Below, piece after piece: positions 1 through 9,337 of a DNA stretch of 64,000 nt. The notes beneath the pieces are model-generated. The model had not been told where the DNA came from. It did not search any database and worked only from the letters and a program-made list of their open reading frames with translations. The stretch covers positions 124,001-188,000 of the forward strand of contig WTWZ01000002.1 of the NCBI GenBank assembly GCA_009773765.1, given 5' to 3'. The stretch's first letter is position 1; every line of letters begins with the position of its first letter. The translations under genes and the position numbers were made by a program. This DNA comes from Prolixibacteraceae bacterium. GTDB taxonomy: Bacteria > Bacteroidota > Bacteroidia > Bacteroidales > Prolixibacteraceae.

Positions 1-600
1 ACAATTTACAAAGGTTTGCCGGCAATTCATTATTACATGGTTGCCCGAACCACCGGAATCACAGACAAATTGTTTGGGGTAAACGATGTTTACGAAACTA
101 TTGTTGACGCCAAAACATTACTGCCGTTAAAATCAATCAGAAATATTAAGGAAAGGAAATACCGCTGGTACAACGAAACTTATTTTTACCACGACATCGA
201 CTCGTTAAACAGCAATAAAACCGGATGGATAGCAATACCTGATAACCTTGTCGATATCGTTTCGGTATTTTTCTATTTCATTAATAATCATCTTTTTAAT
301 AAAATTGAAACCGGGTCAATTGTTACATTGCCTACTTATCACGGTGACAAAATATCAGACGTTTCGATAAAGTACATTGGCGAAAGCAAGGTAAGGACCG
401 TTTTGGGCGAAATTAAAACTTATGTGCTTGTTCCATCGGTTGACAAGGGAAAACTGCTGAACCGCTCCGACGGGGTCATGTTTTTTATTTCAAAAGAAAA
501 AAAAATACCGGTCCTGCTCGAATTCGACATGAAACTGGGGCAGTTAAAAGCAGTACTCCGGAGTTACAAAATTGATAACGTTGAGCAGATTACTAAGTAA
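1..600 (+). CDS. DUF3108-like hypothetical protein (5' end outside window)
   Basis: Frame open from base 1; protein resembles DUF3108 family (VYETIVDAKTLLPLKSIRNIKERKYRW...). Confidence 0.7.
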   Translation, partial: TIYKGLPAIHYYMVARTTGITDKLFGVNDVYETIVDAKTLLPLKSIRNIKERKYRWYNETYFYHDIDSLNSNKTGWIAIPDNLVDIVSVFFYFINNHLFNKIETGSIVTLPTYHGDKISDVSIKYIGESKVRTVLGEIKTYVLVPSVDKGKLLNRSDGVMFFISKEKKIPVLLEFDMKLGQLKAVLRSYKIDNVEQITK

Positions 601-659
601 CGGGAGTGATTTTTAAGGTAAAAAATGATTAGTGAATGTTGATTTGTAACCGTTTTATT

Positions 660-667
660 TATTTTTG
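660..667 (+). promoter_or_regulatory. Bacteroidota -7 box (TATTTTTG) upstream of efp
   Basis: Matches TAnnTTTG; TTG/TTTG at ~639-646 upstream. Confidence 0.45.
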
Positions 668-696
668 CGCCGTAAATAACAAGAAAAGATAAATTC

Positions 697-1266
697 ATGG
701 CTTCAACATCAGATTTCAGAAACGGATTGTGTTTCATGTTTAAAGGTGACATCCACACAATCGTTAGCTTCCTGCATGTAAAACCCGGTAAAGGCCCGGC
801 TTTTGTTCGTACTAAACTCAGGAATATCAAAACAGGCAGAATAATAGAAAACACTTTTAACTCGGGCGTAAAGGTTGAAGATGTTCGTGTAGAGCGTCGG
901 CAGTACCAGTATCTTTATAAGGACGAAGCCGGTTTAAATGTGATGAATACCCAGTCTTTCGAGCAGATTTCAATCCCGGAAAGCATGATTGAAAATGCCG
1001 ACCTGATGAAAGAGGGGCAAATCATCGAAATTCAGTTTCACGCCGATGAAGAAATGCCGTTAACTGCTGAAATGCCCCCGGTTGTTGAACTCCAGGTAAC
1101 ATCAACAATAGCCGGCGAAAAAGGGAATACAGCCAGTTCGAATGCATTAAAACCGGCAACAGTTGAAACCGGGGCAGAACTTATGGTTCCGATGTTTATC
1201 AATGAAGGCGACATTATCAAAGTAAGTACGGTTGACAGGAGTTACAACGAGCGGGTTAGGCAATAG
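697..1266 (+). CDS. efp: Elongation factor P
   Basis: KPGKGPAFVRTKLRN motif, full-length EF-P architecture (189 aa). Confidence 0.96.
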   Translation: MASTSDFRNGLCFMFKGDIHTIVSFLHVKPGKGPAFVRTKLRNIKTGRIIENTFNSGVKVEDVRVERRQYQYLYKDEAGLNVMNTQSFEQISIPESMIENADLMKEGQIIEIQFHADEEMPLTAEMPPVVELQVTSTIAGEKGNTASSNALKPATVETGAELMVPMFINEGDIIKVSTVDRSYNERVRQ

Positions 1267-1283
1267 AAATTTATTACCGAATA

Positions 1284-2756
1284 TCAATCCGGGCTGGTTT
1301 CAGTCCGGATTTTTTGTGCCTTGATTTGGTTTCTCGAATAAATATCAATGGCCACAATCATTGCTGTAAAACCCCAAAACGGAACTGAAAGTTTATCAGT
1401 ATCCAGAAAATTATTCAGGAATCCATGCACATAATAGGTAACTAACCCAATAAAAGCAGCCAGAACAATGGATTTTAATCGTTTGTCGGATAACCGCATG
1501 TATGTTTGAACGGCTGTGTAAATTACTACCCCGATAATCAGCAGAAAAGTAAGCATTCCCAAAACTCCCGATTCTGCCAAGGGCCCGAGATATTCGCTGT
1601 GGGCATTTCCGCCATCGGCCGAGTTGGTGCTGATTATGGTGCGGTTTGAGTTTAACTGATACCGGGCATACTGAAACATGTAAGTTCCGGGCCCGTAACC
1701 AAAAAACGGTTTTTCCTGAAACATCTCATAAGCACAATCCCACCGGTTAAGACGTTCCAGGTTCGAAGCATCGCTGGTAATATTTGTCATCGAGGAAAGA
1801 TGTGTTTTTAAATTTGCCGACGATTGTTTTGAATTATTTTCGAGGCTCATAAATATCTGATCCTGGAACACTATAAACAAAACCAGTAAAGAAATAAATG
1901 TGATAAACAGCGGTTTAAACCTGATTTTCAGTTTGACAATAACGTAAACCCCAATGGCTACAATCATGCTTAACCAGGCGGCACGGGTGTACGAAAGCAC
2001 AAAAGCAACCAACAGAATCAGCAAAAAAGCCATTGAAACTATTTTCATTTTACGCGATACAAATCCGCCAAAAGAAAACATGGCCAGAAACGGAATATAC
2101 ATTGCCAGTGCCGCTCCATACGAAGTGTGGTCTTTGTAAAACGGATTACACACAAAATTGGCTACCTGCTTGTTCCATAATCCGTAGCCCAAATGCCGGT
2201 TAAGGGTATAAAAAACCACTATTCCCAGCGAAACCACATAAAGCCAAACATATTTTTCGATGTTTTTACCTTCCGAAAACAATTTTGCAGTTAAAAAATA
2301 CAGGCCTGCCACAAACCAGATTCTCGCCAGTAAAAACTTAAATGAAACGATGGGCATTGTACTTGTGAGTGCGGTTAAAAATATCCAGAGTAAATTAATA
2401 TAAATGGCCAGCGAAACCGGATGCATAAGGATTTGTTTATCAAAGCCCCTGTCATTAATCAGTTTAAGCAGGAGCACAATCAGCAGGCCCACCAGGAGCG
2501 GTTCGGTGGGCAAAAACATATCGAACCCAAAACCCGGCATAAATTCCGACAAGGTCAGCGAAAGGGGGGCAAACAGCGCGATCAGGTAAATAATTATATC
2601 GAAAGAATAAATAACTACAAGAAACAAGGCAAGGATTATGGGAAGTGCATTTACTGCCATCATATCCTTTTTCACCATAAAAAACAGGTTCAATAAAACA
2701 AAACTTATTGAAATGAGATAAAAGAGGTAAAACTTTATGGTTACTTTCTGAAACAC
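1284..2756 (-). CDS. O-antigen ligase/polymerase family membrane protein
   Basis: Multi-TM protein with Wzy_C/O-antigen ligase signature (YTRAAWLS..., FGYGPGTYMFQYARYQ, NAHSEYLGPLAESG). Confidence 0.85.
   Translation of the reverse strand: MFQKVTIKFYLFYLISISFVLLNLFFMVKKDMMAVNALPIILALFLVVIYSFDIIIYLIALFAPLSLTLSEFMPGFGFDMFLPTEPLLVGLLIVLLLKLINDRGFDKQILMHPVSLAIYINLLWIFLTALTSTMPIVSFKFLLARIWFVAGLYFLTAKLFSEGKNIEKYVWLYVVSLGIVVFYTLNRHLGYGLWNKQVANFVCNPFYKDHTSYGAALAMYIPFLAMFSFGGFVSRKMKIVSMAFLLILLVAFVLSYTRAAWLSMIVAIGVYVIVKLKIRFKPLFITFISLLVLFIVFQDQIFMSLENNSKQSSANLKTHLSSMTNITSDASNLERLNRWDCAYEMFQEKPFFGYGPGTYMFQYARYQLNSNRTIISTNSADGGNAHSEYLGPLAESGVLGMLTFLLIIGVVIYTAVQTYMRLSDKRLKSIVLAAFIGLVTYYVHGFLNNFLDTDKLSVPFWGFTAMIVAIDIYSRNQIKAQKIRTETSPD
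1287..1315. terminator. Rho-independent-type terminator between efp and convergent O-antigen ligase gene
   Basis: ATCCGG...CCGGAT stem followed by T-tract. Confidence 0.6.
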
Positions 2757-2765
2757 CGGATTTGG

Positions 2766-3722
2766 TTAATCTTCTTTTCGGTAATCGAGAATAAGAAATA
2801 CCAGCAATGCCATGAATACTGCAGAAAACGCTGAAAACGCAACAATTAACCAGCGTACGGGATACGATTTTTTATCGGCTGGAAAAGGATGTTCAACCAC
2901 ATGGCTGTAAGTAATACTTTTTTCGTATTCGCTAAGGTTTAATTCGTAAACCGCTTTGATTTTAATAATTTCATCAAGAACGCCATTATAAGCAACTTCC
3001 AGTTTTTGAGCTTCTGCGCCTTTCTCTAATATGTTCTGATACAAAGATTTAACTTTGTCAATATCTGCCTGGCTGGCGCTTTGCCTGCCTTCTATCAATG
3101 CTTTAATGTAACCTCTCATAATTTCGGGTGACTGCACATACACCCCTACTACTCCTGCTTTCTGGCGAAGTTGATTTATAAGGTTAATCAAAGAGTCGGT
3201 TTCAGCATATTTTTTCTCAAGTTGTTTTTTTGAAATCTGCACCAATTCCCAGTTTTTTGCCCTGTACATATCGCCCACTGTCTGATTGTAAAAATGGATT
3301 ATTGAATCGCATATATCGCTTGCTATTTGCGGGTCATAAGCCATAACATTAATTTCAACAGTTTCGTTCTGGGTTTTTGAAGTTTTAACATTTGTATTAT
3401 AAATGTCAAATGTATAAGTCAAATATTGCGGATCGTCCTTGCTAACACTAAATATATCTTTTGATTCAAAAGCATCAAATATTTTAAATTTCAACGTGTT
3501 TGAATTGATAATCTCCAGCATCTGCTCAGTTTTCGACTCTTCGCTCATTTCACCTAAGTTTGTAGGGTAAATACGGGCTGAGGATTTAAATTTGGGTTTT
3601 ATAAATGTTGGCCCCGAAAAAACTGCCCCAAGTAAAATGGCAATAACGCCAACTATCACGAAATGAAATTTGCGTTTCCAAATTATATTCAGGATTCGCT
3701 GATTGTCAAAAAAATTATCCAT
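2766..3722 (-). CDS. Wzz-type chain-length determinant / polysaccharide co-polymerase
   Basis: N- and C-terminal TM segments flanking coiled region; adjacent to O-antigen ligase. Confidence 0.75.
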   Translation of the reverse strand: MDNFFDNQRILNIIWKRKFHFVIVGVIAILLGAVFSGPTFIKPKFKSSARIYPTNLGEMSEESKTEQMLEIINSNTLKFKIFDAFESKDIFSVSKDDPQYLTYTFDIYNTNVKTSKTQNETVEINVMAYDPQIASDICDSIIHFYNQTVGDMYRAKNWELVQISKKQLEKKYAETDSLINLINQLRQKAGVVGVYVQSPEIMRGYIKALIEGRQSASQADIDKVKSLYQNILEKGAEAQKLEVAYNGVLDEIIKIKAVYELNLSEYEKSITYSHVVEHPFPADKKSYPVRWLIVAFSAFSAVFMALLVFLILDYRKED

Positions 3723-3814
3723 ATAAATTAATTGGTTTGGTTTAAACCCAGTATTTTTAAACGAACGTTTTAAACCCGGTTTTAGTATAATCTTTAAAAT
3801 TGATTTTAATCAAA

Positions 3815-5110
3815 TTACCCGGCAATGATGAGCGAGTAATTCTTCTTCCCTTTTTGTGCCAGGATATATTTCCCGCTGATTAAAAATGAGTTGTCGATCA
3901 TTAAATCAGCATCCGAAATTTTCTCTTTGTTAAGGCTTAGCCCATTCCCCTGAATAGTCCTGCGCAATTCGCCTTTCGATTCAAAAGCACCGGTTTTACC
4001 GGCCAACAATTCAACTACATTGATTCCGTTTTCAATATCGTTTTTCTGAACTATATATTGAGGAACTCCTTCAAAAATGGCAAGAAAAGTTTTTTCGTCG
4101 AGGTTTTTTAATTCGTCGGCAGTACCTTTTCCAAACAGAATTTCGGAGGCTGAAACAGCCATCACGAAATCTTTCCGGGAATGAACCATTACCGTAACTT
4201 CTTCGGCCAGTTTTTTCTGAAGAGTCCGTAAATGAGGAGCTTCACGGTGCAACTCAATTAGTGCCTCTATCTCTTCCTGCGATAGCAGCGTAAATATTTT
4301 AATGTAACGCGCTGCATCATCATCGGATGTGTTGAGCCAGAACTGGTAAAATTTATAGGGAGAAGTGCGTTCCGGATCGAGCCATACATTTCCTTCCTCG
4401 GTTTTCCCGAATTTGGTTCCATCGGCTTTTTTAATCAACGGGCAGGTTAACGCGAAAGCTTCACCGCCTGTTTTTCTCCGGATTAGTTCGGTACCGGTGG
4501 TAATGTTCCCCCATTGGTCGGAACCGCCCATTTGCAGTTTGCAGTTTTTTGTTTCGTATAAATGCAGGAAATCTGTTCCCTGCACCAACTGGTAAGTAAA
4601 TTCGGTAAACGACATTCCGGCAGCCCCGCTTTCGGGGTCGAGCCTTTTTTTCACCGAATCTTTGGCCATCATGTAATTTACGGTAATGTGTTTCCCAATA
4701 TCACGGATAAATTCAAGAAATCCGAATTTTATCATCCAGTCGTAGTTGTTTACCATTTCGGCGGCATTGGGGGCTTCCGGCCCAAAATCGAGAAATTTGG
4801 CCAACTGTTTTTTCAGGCACTCCTGGTTGTGGCGCAAAGTGGCTTCGTCGAGCAAGTTGCGTTCCTGCGATTTGCCAGACGGGTCGCCAATCATTCCGGT
4901 GGCGCCGCCAACAAGTGCAATGGGTTTGTTCCCCGAAACCTGGAAATGTTTTAAAAGCATTACCCCAACCAAATGCCCGATATGCAAGGAATCGGCTGTC
5001 GGGTCGATTCCCAAATACGCAGTTGTATGTTCTTTTTTCAGTTGTTCTTCCAATCCGGGCATCAAATCGTGAATCATGCCCCGCCAGTTCAGTTCTTCAA
5101 TAAAATTCAT
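3815..5110 (-). CDS. tyrS: Tyrosyl-tRNA synthetase
   Basis: HIGH-like HIGHLVG, KFGKT motif; likely start [11 protein letters not shown] at 5110 rather than 5137. Confidence 0.96.
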   Translation of the reverse strand: MNFIEELNWRGMIHDLMPGLEEQLKKEHTTAYLGIDPTADSLHIGHLVGVMLLKHFQVSGNKPIALVGGATGMIGDPSGKSQERNLLDEATLRHNQECLKKQLAKFLDFGPEAPNAAEMVNNYDWMIKFGFLEFIRDIGKHITVNYMMAKDSVKKRLDPESGAAGMSFTEFTYQLVQGTDFLHLYETKNCKLQMGGSDQWGNITTGTELIRRKTGGEAFALTCPLIKKADGTKFGKTEEGNVWLDPERTSPYKFYQFWLNTSDDDAARYIKIFTLLSQEEIEALIELHREAPHLRTLQKKLAEEVTVMVHSRKDFVMAVSASEILFGKGTADELKNLDEKTFLAIFEGVPQYIVQKNDIENGINVVELLAGKTGAFESKGELRRTIQGNGLSLNKEKISDADLMIDNSFLISGKYILAQKGKKNYSLIIAG

Positions 5111-5214
5111 GAAAACCCTTTTAAAAAATTTGCGCAAAGATATAAAATGATAAAAGTTATTCGGTTTTCAGAAAATAAAAAAAAGGATAGGTTCCTGCCG
5201 CTTTGCAATATTAC

Positions 5215-5742
5215 TTATGCGGTTAAAATATCTTTCAATTTGCCGGGTTTCTGGTTTTCGTTCCAAATGTCGATGAAAGGGAAGATGGAGGGTGCAATGT
5301 TTCTGATGGGTTCATACATTCTTGAATTTTCTTTTGCATTTTTTGGAATTATTTCGATGTCGTTATCAATTTTGTCGAAAACCATAAGCACTATACTTAA
5401 AAACAATACCGAACGTATAACACCAAAAACCAGTCCGCCCAGTTTATTGGTGATTCCCAGTAATCCCGAATCGACCAAATTGCTAACCACGTTCCCAACA
5501 ATATGCACAAGTATTACGATAACAATAAAAGTAACGATGAATGAAATGATGTTCAGATAATCGGATTGAAGTTTAAAATACCTGATTAACAGGTCAGTGG
5601 TTATGTCGGATGAATGGATTGCCCCCCAAATGCCCAGTATTAAGGCTGCGAGCGAAACCACCTCGGCAATCAGTCCATTTTTAAATCCCCCGATTGCAGA
5701 CAAAATCAGAATTATGACCAGTATGATATCTATGTAATTCAT
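5215..5742 (-). CDS. CvpA family protein
   Basis: Four-TM CvpA/colicin V production architecture, IDIILVIILILSAIGGFKNGLI. Confidence 0.85.
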   Translation of the reverse strand: MNYIDIILVIILILSAIGGFKNGLIAEVVSLAALILGIWGAIHSSDITTDLLIRYFKLQSDYLNIISFIVTFIVIVILVHIVGNVVSNLVDSGLLGITNKLGGLVFGVIRSVLFLSIVLMVFDKIDNDIEIIPKNAKENSRMYEPIRNIAPSIFPFIDIWNENQKPGKLKDILTA

Positions 5743-6828
5743 GGTAAGTTTTGTTCTTGTTGATTGACAAGCATTTCAACTTGTTTAAATACCCTAAAGA
5801 AATTTCCGCCCCAAACTTTACGGATTTCATTTACTGTGTATCCCCGTTTGAGCATTTCTGCTGTAATATTGGGGAACTCGCTCACATCGGCACAACCGTC
5901 AACTCCGCCGCCGCCATCGAAATCGCTGCCTATGCCAACATAATCAATGCCAACCAGGTTTTTCACGTAATCAATGTGGTCTTTGATATAAACATCGAGT
6001 AAGCAAATCTGAATAACCCCGCCATTTTTAGCCAGGGTTTTTATCATATCATCAGTCATGTTCCGGTTGTGATGTGCAATGGACCGCACGCTGGAATGAG
6101 ATGCAGTTAACGGCGCTGTGCTTAATTAACGGCGCTTTGCTTAGTTGAATTACATCATAAAAGGCTTTATCCGAAATATGTGATACATCAATCATCATCC
6201 CAAGGTTATTCATTTCTTTCACCACTTCTTTGCCAAAACCGCTTAACCCGTTGTGTTCATGGCCTTTTCTGTCGGTTGAGGAATCGCAAATGTCGTTATT
6301 TGATGAATGGCACAAAGTAATATAACGCACCCCGCGATCGTAAAATTCCCTTACACGTTTAAGATCGGTTCCTATCGGGAAACCATTTTCCATCCCGATG
6401 TAGATGGCGCGTTTCCCTTGTTTTTCCAACCTCAATGCATCTTTTGATCTGAAGGCTATTTCAGCCAAATCATTGTATTTCCGGCAGGCTTCGTATGTGG
6501 CGTCAATCATTTGGTTGGCCATTTTGTAAGCGTTTTCAATGTTTTCGGGAGTACGTTCGCGCTGACCGGTAAATGCGGCAAAAAATATAGCGTCCAGGCC
6601 GCCCTCTTTCATCCTCGGGAAATCGACCCGGCTTTGCGGCGGGCTATTCCGTTTTCCAATATCAAAATTGTCGTCGAGCATGGCCATAGGCGTGTCGCAA
6701 TGGGTATCGACAGTTAATATTTTGTTGTGGATTTTTCTCACCTTTTTTTCAGTAACCCCTGCATTAACACGAGTTGAAAAAGTTACAGCAACAATTGCCA
6801 AAAGCATCATCTTTAATATAAACATCAT
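5739..6828 (-). pseudogene. Family M19 membrane dipeptidase, frameshifted
   Basis: N-terminal ORF (6052..6828; DTHCDTP, ENGFPIG) and C-terminal ORF (5739..6089; RSIAHHNRNMTDDMI, IGSDFDGGG) are consecutive parts of one M19 protein, separated by a frameshift at ~6108-6145. Confidence 0.88.
6108..6145. repeat. Imperfect 19-bp tandem duplication (taacggcgctgtgcttaat / taacggcgctttgcttagt)
   Basis: Two adjacent 19-mers, 17/19 identical; removing one restores the M19 reading frame. Confidence 0.9.
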
Positions 6829-7745
6829 TTTATTAATTTATTGTGCCCAAACTTGTATGCCATCGAAAACCGGAATGTTTGATAAAGATAATCGTGCAGC
6901 CCGGTTTGGTATTCCAGAATCCAGTCGGTACGTTCTCCGGCAGTTTTAATATTTGTACGGTAAACCAGCGGATCATTACTTCCCCTGACACCAATATACC
7001 GATAAGCGTCGTAACCGCTGTAGCCGCCAATTTCGTTTTTCCACGACCAGTTTTTATGTTTCAGGTCAATCCCGAATTCATACAGTGCGCCTTCATCCTG
7101 CGCCAGTTCAACTTTGTTGGTTTGCCAAACATAAAAGCCACCCATTGCTGCCACACGGATTTCATCAATGAACCCATTTTTTGGGAACAATGATTTACCA
7201 AAAGCGATATAATAATAGTTGGCCGGCGCATCGGTGTAACGCCCCTGGATTGCCCCGCCTGTCGTGGTTTTGCTTGAATAATTGATCGTTATGTCGGGCA
7301 ATATTTTTTTATCCTTTAAAACCTGAATAGTTGTACTTATCCATAAATCGCCCACTTGGGTAACCCATCCGGTGTCGTCGTAATAAATCTGGCGTTCGTC
7401 GCGCACCTGGTTGCCGGTTTGAAAAGTTTCGTTGGGAAACCCCCAAACATGCACTGCTACCCGCTGTGGAACAACAGACCAGTATAAGCTGAAATAAGAA
7501 TTGATTGCCTTGTCGCCTTCCATAAAATGGGCATGTACACCCGTTTCAATATTTGAAAGCGAATAGAGTTTTGCATAATCCATAATTGGCACCGGAAGTG
7601 AATTTGGCCCCAGTTTGGCCGGGGCAATTTGCAGCCATTTGTTAGTGTGTTCGCTGCCAAAGTCAATCCAGCCGCCTGTTGGGCGCGATTGGCCGAAAGC
7701 CAGAAAATGCATTAAAACAAAAAGCGGTATAACAGTAGACCTCAT
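6825..7745 (-). CDS. Secreted/outer-membrane-type hypothetical protein
   Basis: Signal peptide, Tyr/Trp-rich beta-strand pattern. Confidence 0.5.
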   Translation of the reverse strand: MRSTVIPLFVLMHFLAFGQSRPTGGWIDFGSEHTNKWLQIAPAKLGPNSLPVPIMDYAKLYSLSNIETGVHAHFMEGDKAINSYFSLYWSVVPQRVAVHVWGFPNETFQTGNQVRDERQIYYDDTGWVTQVGDLWISTTIQVLKDKKILPDITINYSSKTTTGGAIQGRYTDAPANYYYIAFGKSLFPKNGFIDEIRVAAMGGFYVWQTNKVELAQDEGALYEFGIDLKHKNWSWKNEIGGYSGYDAYRYIGVRGSNDPLVYRTNIKTAGERTDWILEYQTGLHDYLYQTFRFSMAYKFGHNKLIK

Positions 7746-7885
7746 CAGAAAAATTTAAAGGTTCAATAATACAAAAATGTTAAAAAATAAGGTGTTTTTC
7801 GGATGTTCAAATACAATAAAAATGTTTAGGTTGGTTATGCGAATAGCTTTATTTTAGCGGCCGCTTAAAAAGTTGAAACTTTTAT

Positions 7886-8968
7886 ATGAGATTCAGAAGG
7901 TTCAGATTACAGAAATGGATGATTTTTCCGGTTTTAGCCCTGGTTACATTTGGGCTGACTAAACTTGCATACCGTTTTCCGGCGGTAACCGAAAAATGGT
8001 ATTCGCAAAAAATCTATCCGTTTGTTGCCAGGGTAATTTCGCCCTTTAGCAGCAGCATCCCGGTATCGCTTGACGATTTGTTTTATATTTTATTGATAAT
8101 CACATTTTTTGCTTTAATTATTCTGCTGATATTCAGAATGATTTCTTTAAAACGTGCAGGTAAAATTGCGTTGAATATGCTGGCTGCAACTTACGTTCTT
8201 TTTTATTTTTTATGGGGGTTCAACTATTTCCGGCAGGATTTGTACCTGCGGTTAACCCTGGCCAAACATGAACCTGACAACAAAACTTTAATGAAACAAC
8301 TGAAAAAGATTGTTGAGGATACCAACAAATCATGGTGTACATTCGAAGAATGGGATAAAAATGGTGTGAACTTGAGTATAGAAAAATCTTATGAAAAACT
8401 TGCGCCAGCTTTAAAGATCAGTTATCCGGCCGGGAAACGAAAGGCTAAATCAATTACCCTAAGCCGGTTTTTTGCACGAGCCGGAATCTCGGGTTATTAT
8501 GGGCCTTTTTTTAACGAAATTCATGTAAACAGTTATATTTTGCCGGTTGAATACCCGTTTATTTTAGCACACGAGAAAGCACACCAGTTTGGGGTTACCA
8601 ACGAGGCCGAGGCCAACTTTTATGCCTGGCTGGTTTGCACACAAAGTAAATCGAAGCATTTGCAATATTCAGCCAATCTGCATGTCCTTCAGTATTTTCT
8701 TTACCGTGGTTATATGTTGGACGAGTATGAAGAAATATTAAAAAAACTGGACAAACGGGTGAAAAAGGATTTGCAGTTAATCCGTGAAAACTGGATGAAC
8801 CTGCGTAACGAAAAAATTGATGAGGCCGCCTCGAAAATGAATGATTTTTACCTGAAAACCAATAAAATAAAAGACGGAGTAATTGAATACAGCGGTGTGG
8901 TGAAATTTGTGATGGATTATTCTAACGATGCTGCTTTTCAGAAAAAGTACAATTTGACACGCAAATAA
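7886..8968 (+). CDS. DUF3810-like membrane protein with LAHEKAHQFG zinc-peptidase-like motif
   Basis: Two-three N-terminal TM segments and HExxH-like HEKAH motif. Confidence 0.75.
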   Translation: MRFRRFRLQKWMIFPVLALVTFGLTKLAYRFPAVTEKWYSQKIYPFVARVISPFSSSIPVSLDDLFYILLIITFFALIILLIFRMISLKRAGKIALNMLAATYVLFYFLWGFNYFRQDLYLRLTLAKHEPDNKTLMKQLKKIVEDTNKSWCTFEEWDKNGVNLSIEKSYEKLAPALKISYPAGKRKAKSITLSRFFARAGISGYYGPFFNEIHVNSYILPVEYPFILAHEKAHQFGVTNEAEANFYAWLVCTQSKSKHLQYSANLHVLQYFLYRGYMLDEYEEILKKLDKRVKKDLQLIRENWMNLRNEKIDEAASKMNDFYLKTNKIKDGVIEYSGVVKFVMDYSNDAAFQKKYNLTRK

Positions 8969-9006
8969 ATGCTTGTATTATATGCACATTTTTATTGGTA
9001 AATACA

Positions 9007-9030
9007 TATATTTGACATAGTTTGACAAGT
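9007..9030 (+). promoter_or_regulatory. Putative promoter/operator of the R-M locus: TATATTTG -7 box and TTTGACA direct repeats 10 bp apart
   Basis: TTTGACA at 9011-9017 and 9021-9027; box TATATTTG at 9007-9014; 20-40 bp upstream of XRE start. Confidence 0.45.
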
Positions 9031-9049
9031 CATTTAAAGTACAATAGAA

Positions 9050-9337
9050 TTGAACCATTTAGGACAAAAAATCAGAGAATTACGTGAAAAACAGAACCTC
9101 CTTTTACGACAAGTAGCAGCCCAGATTGAGGTTGACACTGCCTTAATAAGTAAAATTGAACGGGGAGAAAGAAAAGCTTCCAGACAGCAAGTGATAGAAA
9201 TTGCAAAATACCTGAAAACAAATGAAGAAGAATTGTTAACGCTTTGGTTGGCTGACAAAATTGAAGCAACTTTTGTTGAAGAACCAAAAATCGCTTATCA
9301 GGCAATGAAAATTGCCAATAAAAAACTGGAAAAATGA
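9050..9337 (+). CDS. XRE-family HTH regulator (candidate controller protein), TTG start
   Basis: LGQKIRELREKQNLLLRQVAAQIEVDTALISKIERGERKASRQQV; stop overlaps next start (ATGA). Confidence 0.88.
   Translation: MNHLGQKIRELREKQNLLLRQVAAQIEVDTALISKIERGERKASRQQVIEIAKYLKTNEEELLTLWLADKIEATFVEEPKIAYQAMKIANKKLEK

Noticed and set aside
1284-3722. Complete polysaccharide biosynthesis cluster
   Set aside because: Only O-antigen ligase-like and Wzz-like genes present; no glycosyltransferases in the window.
4973-5560. 195-aa + strand ORF spanning tyrS/cvpA
   Set aside because: Antisense to two well-supported genes; no recognisable domain.
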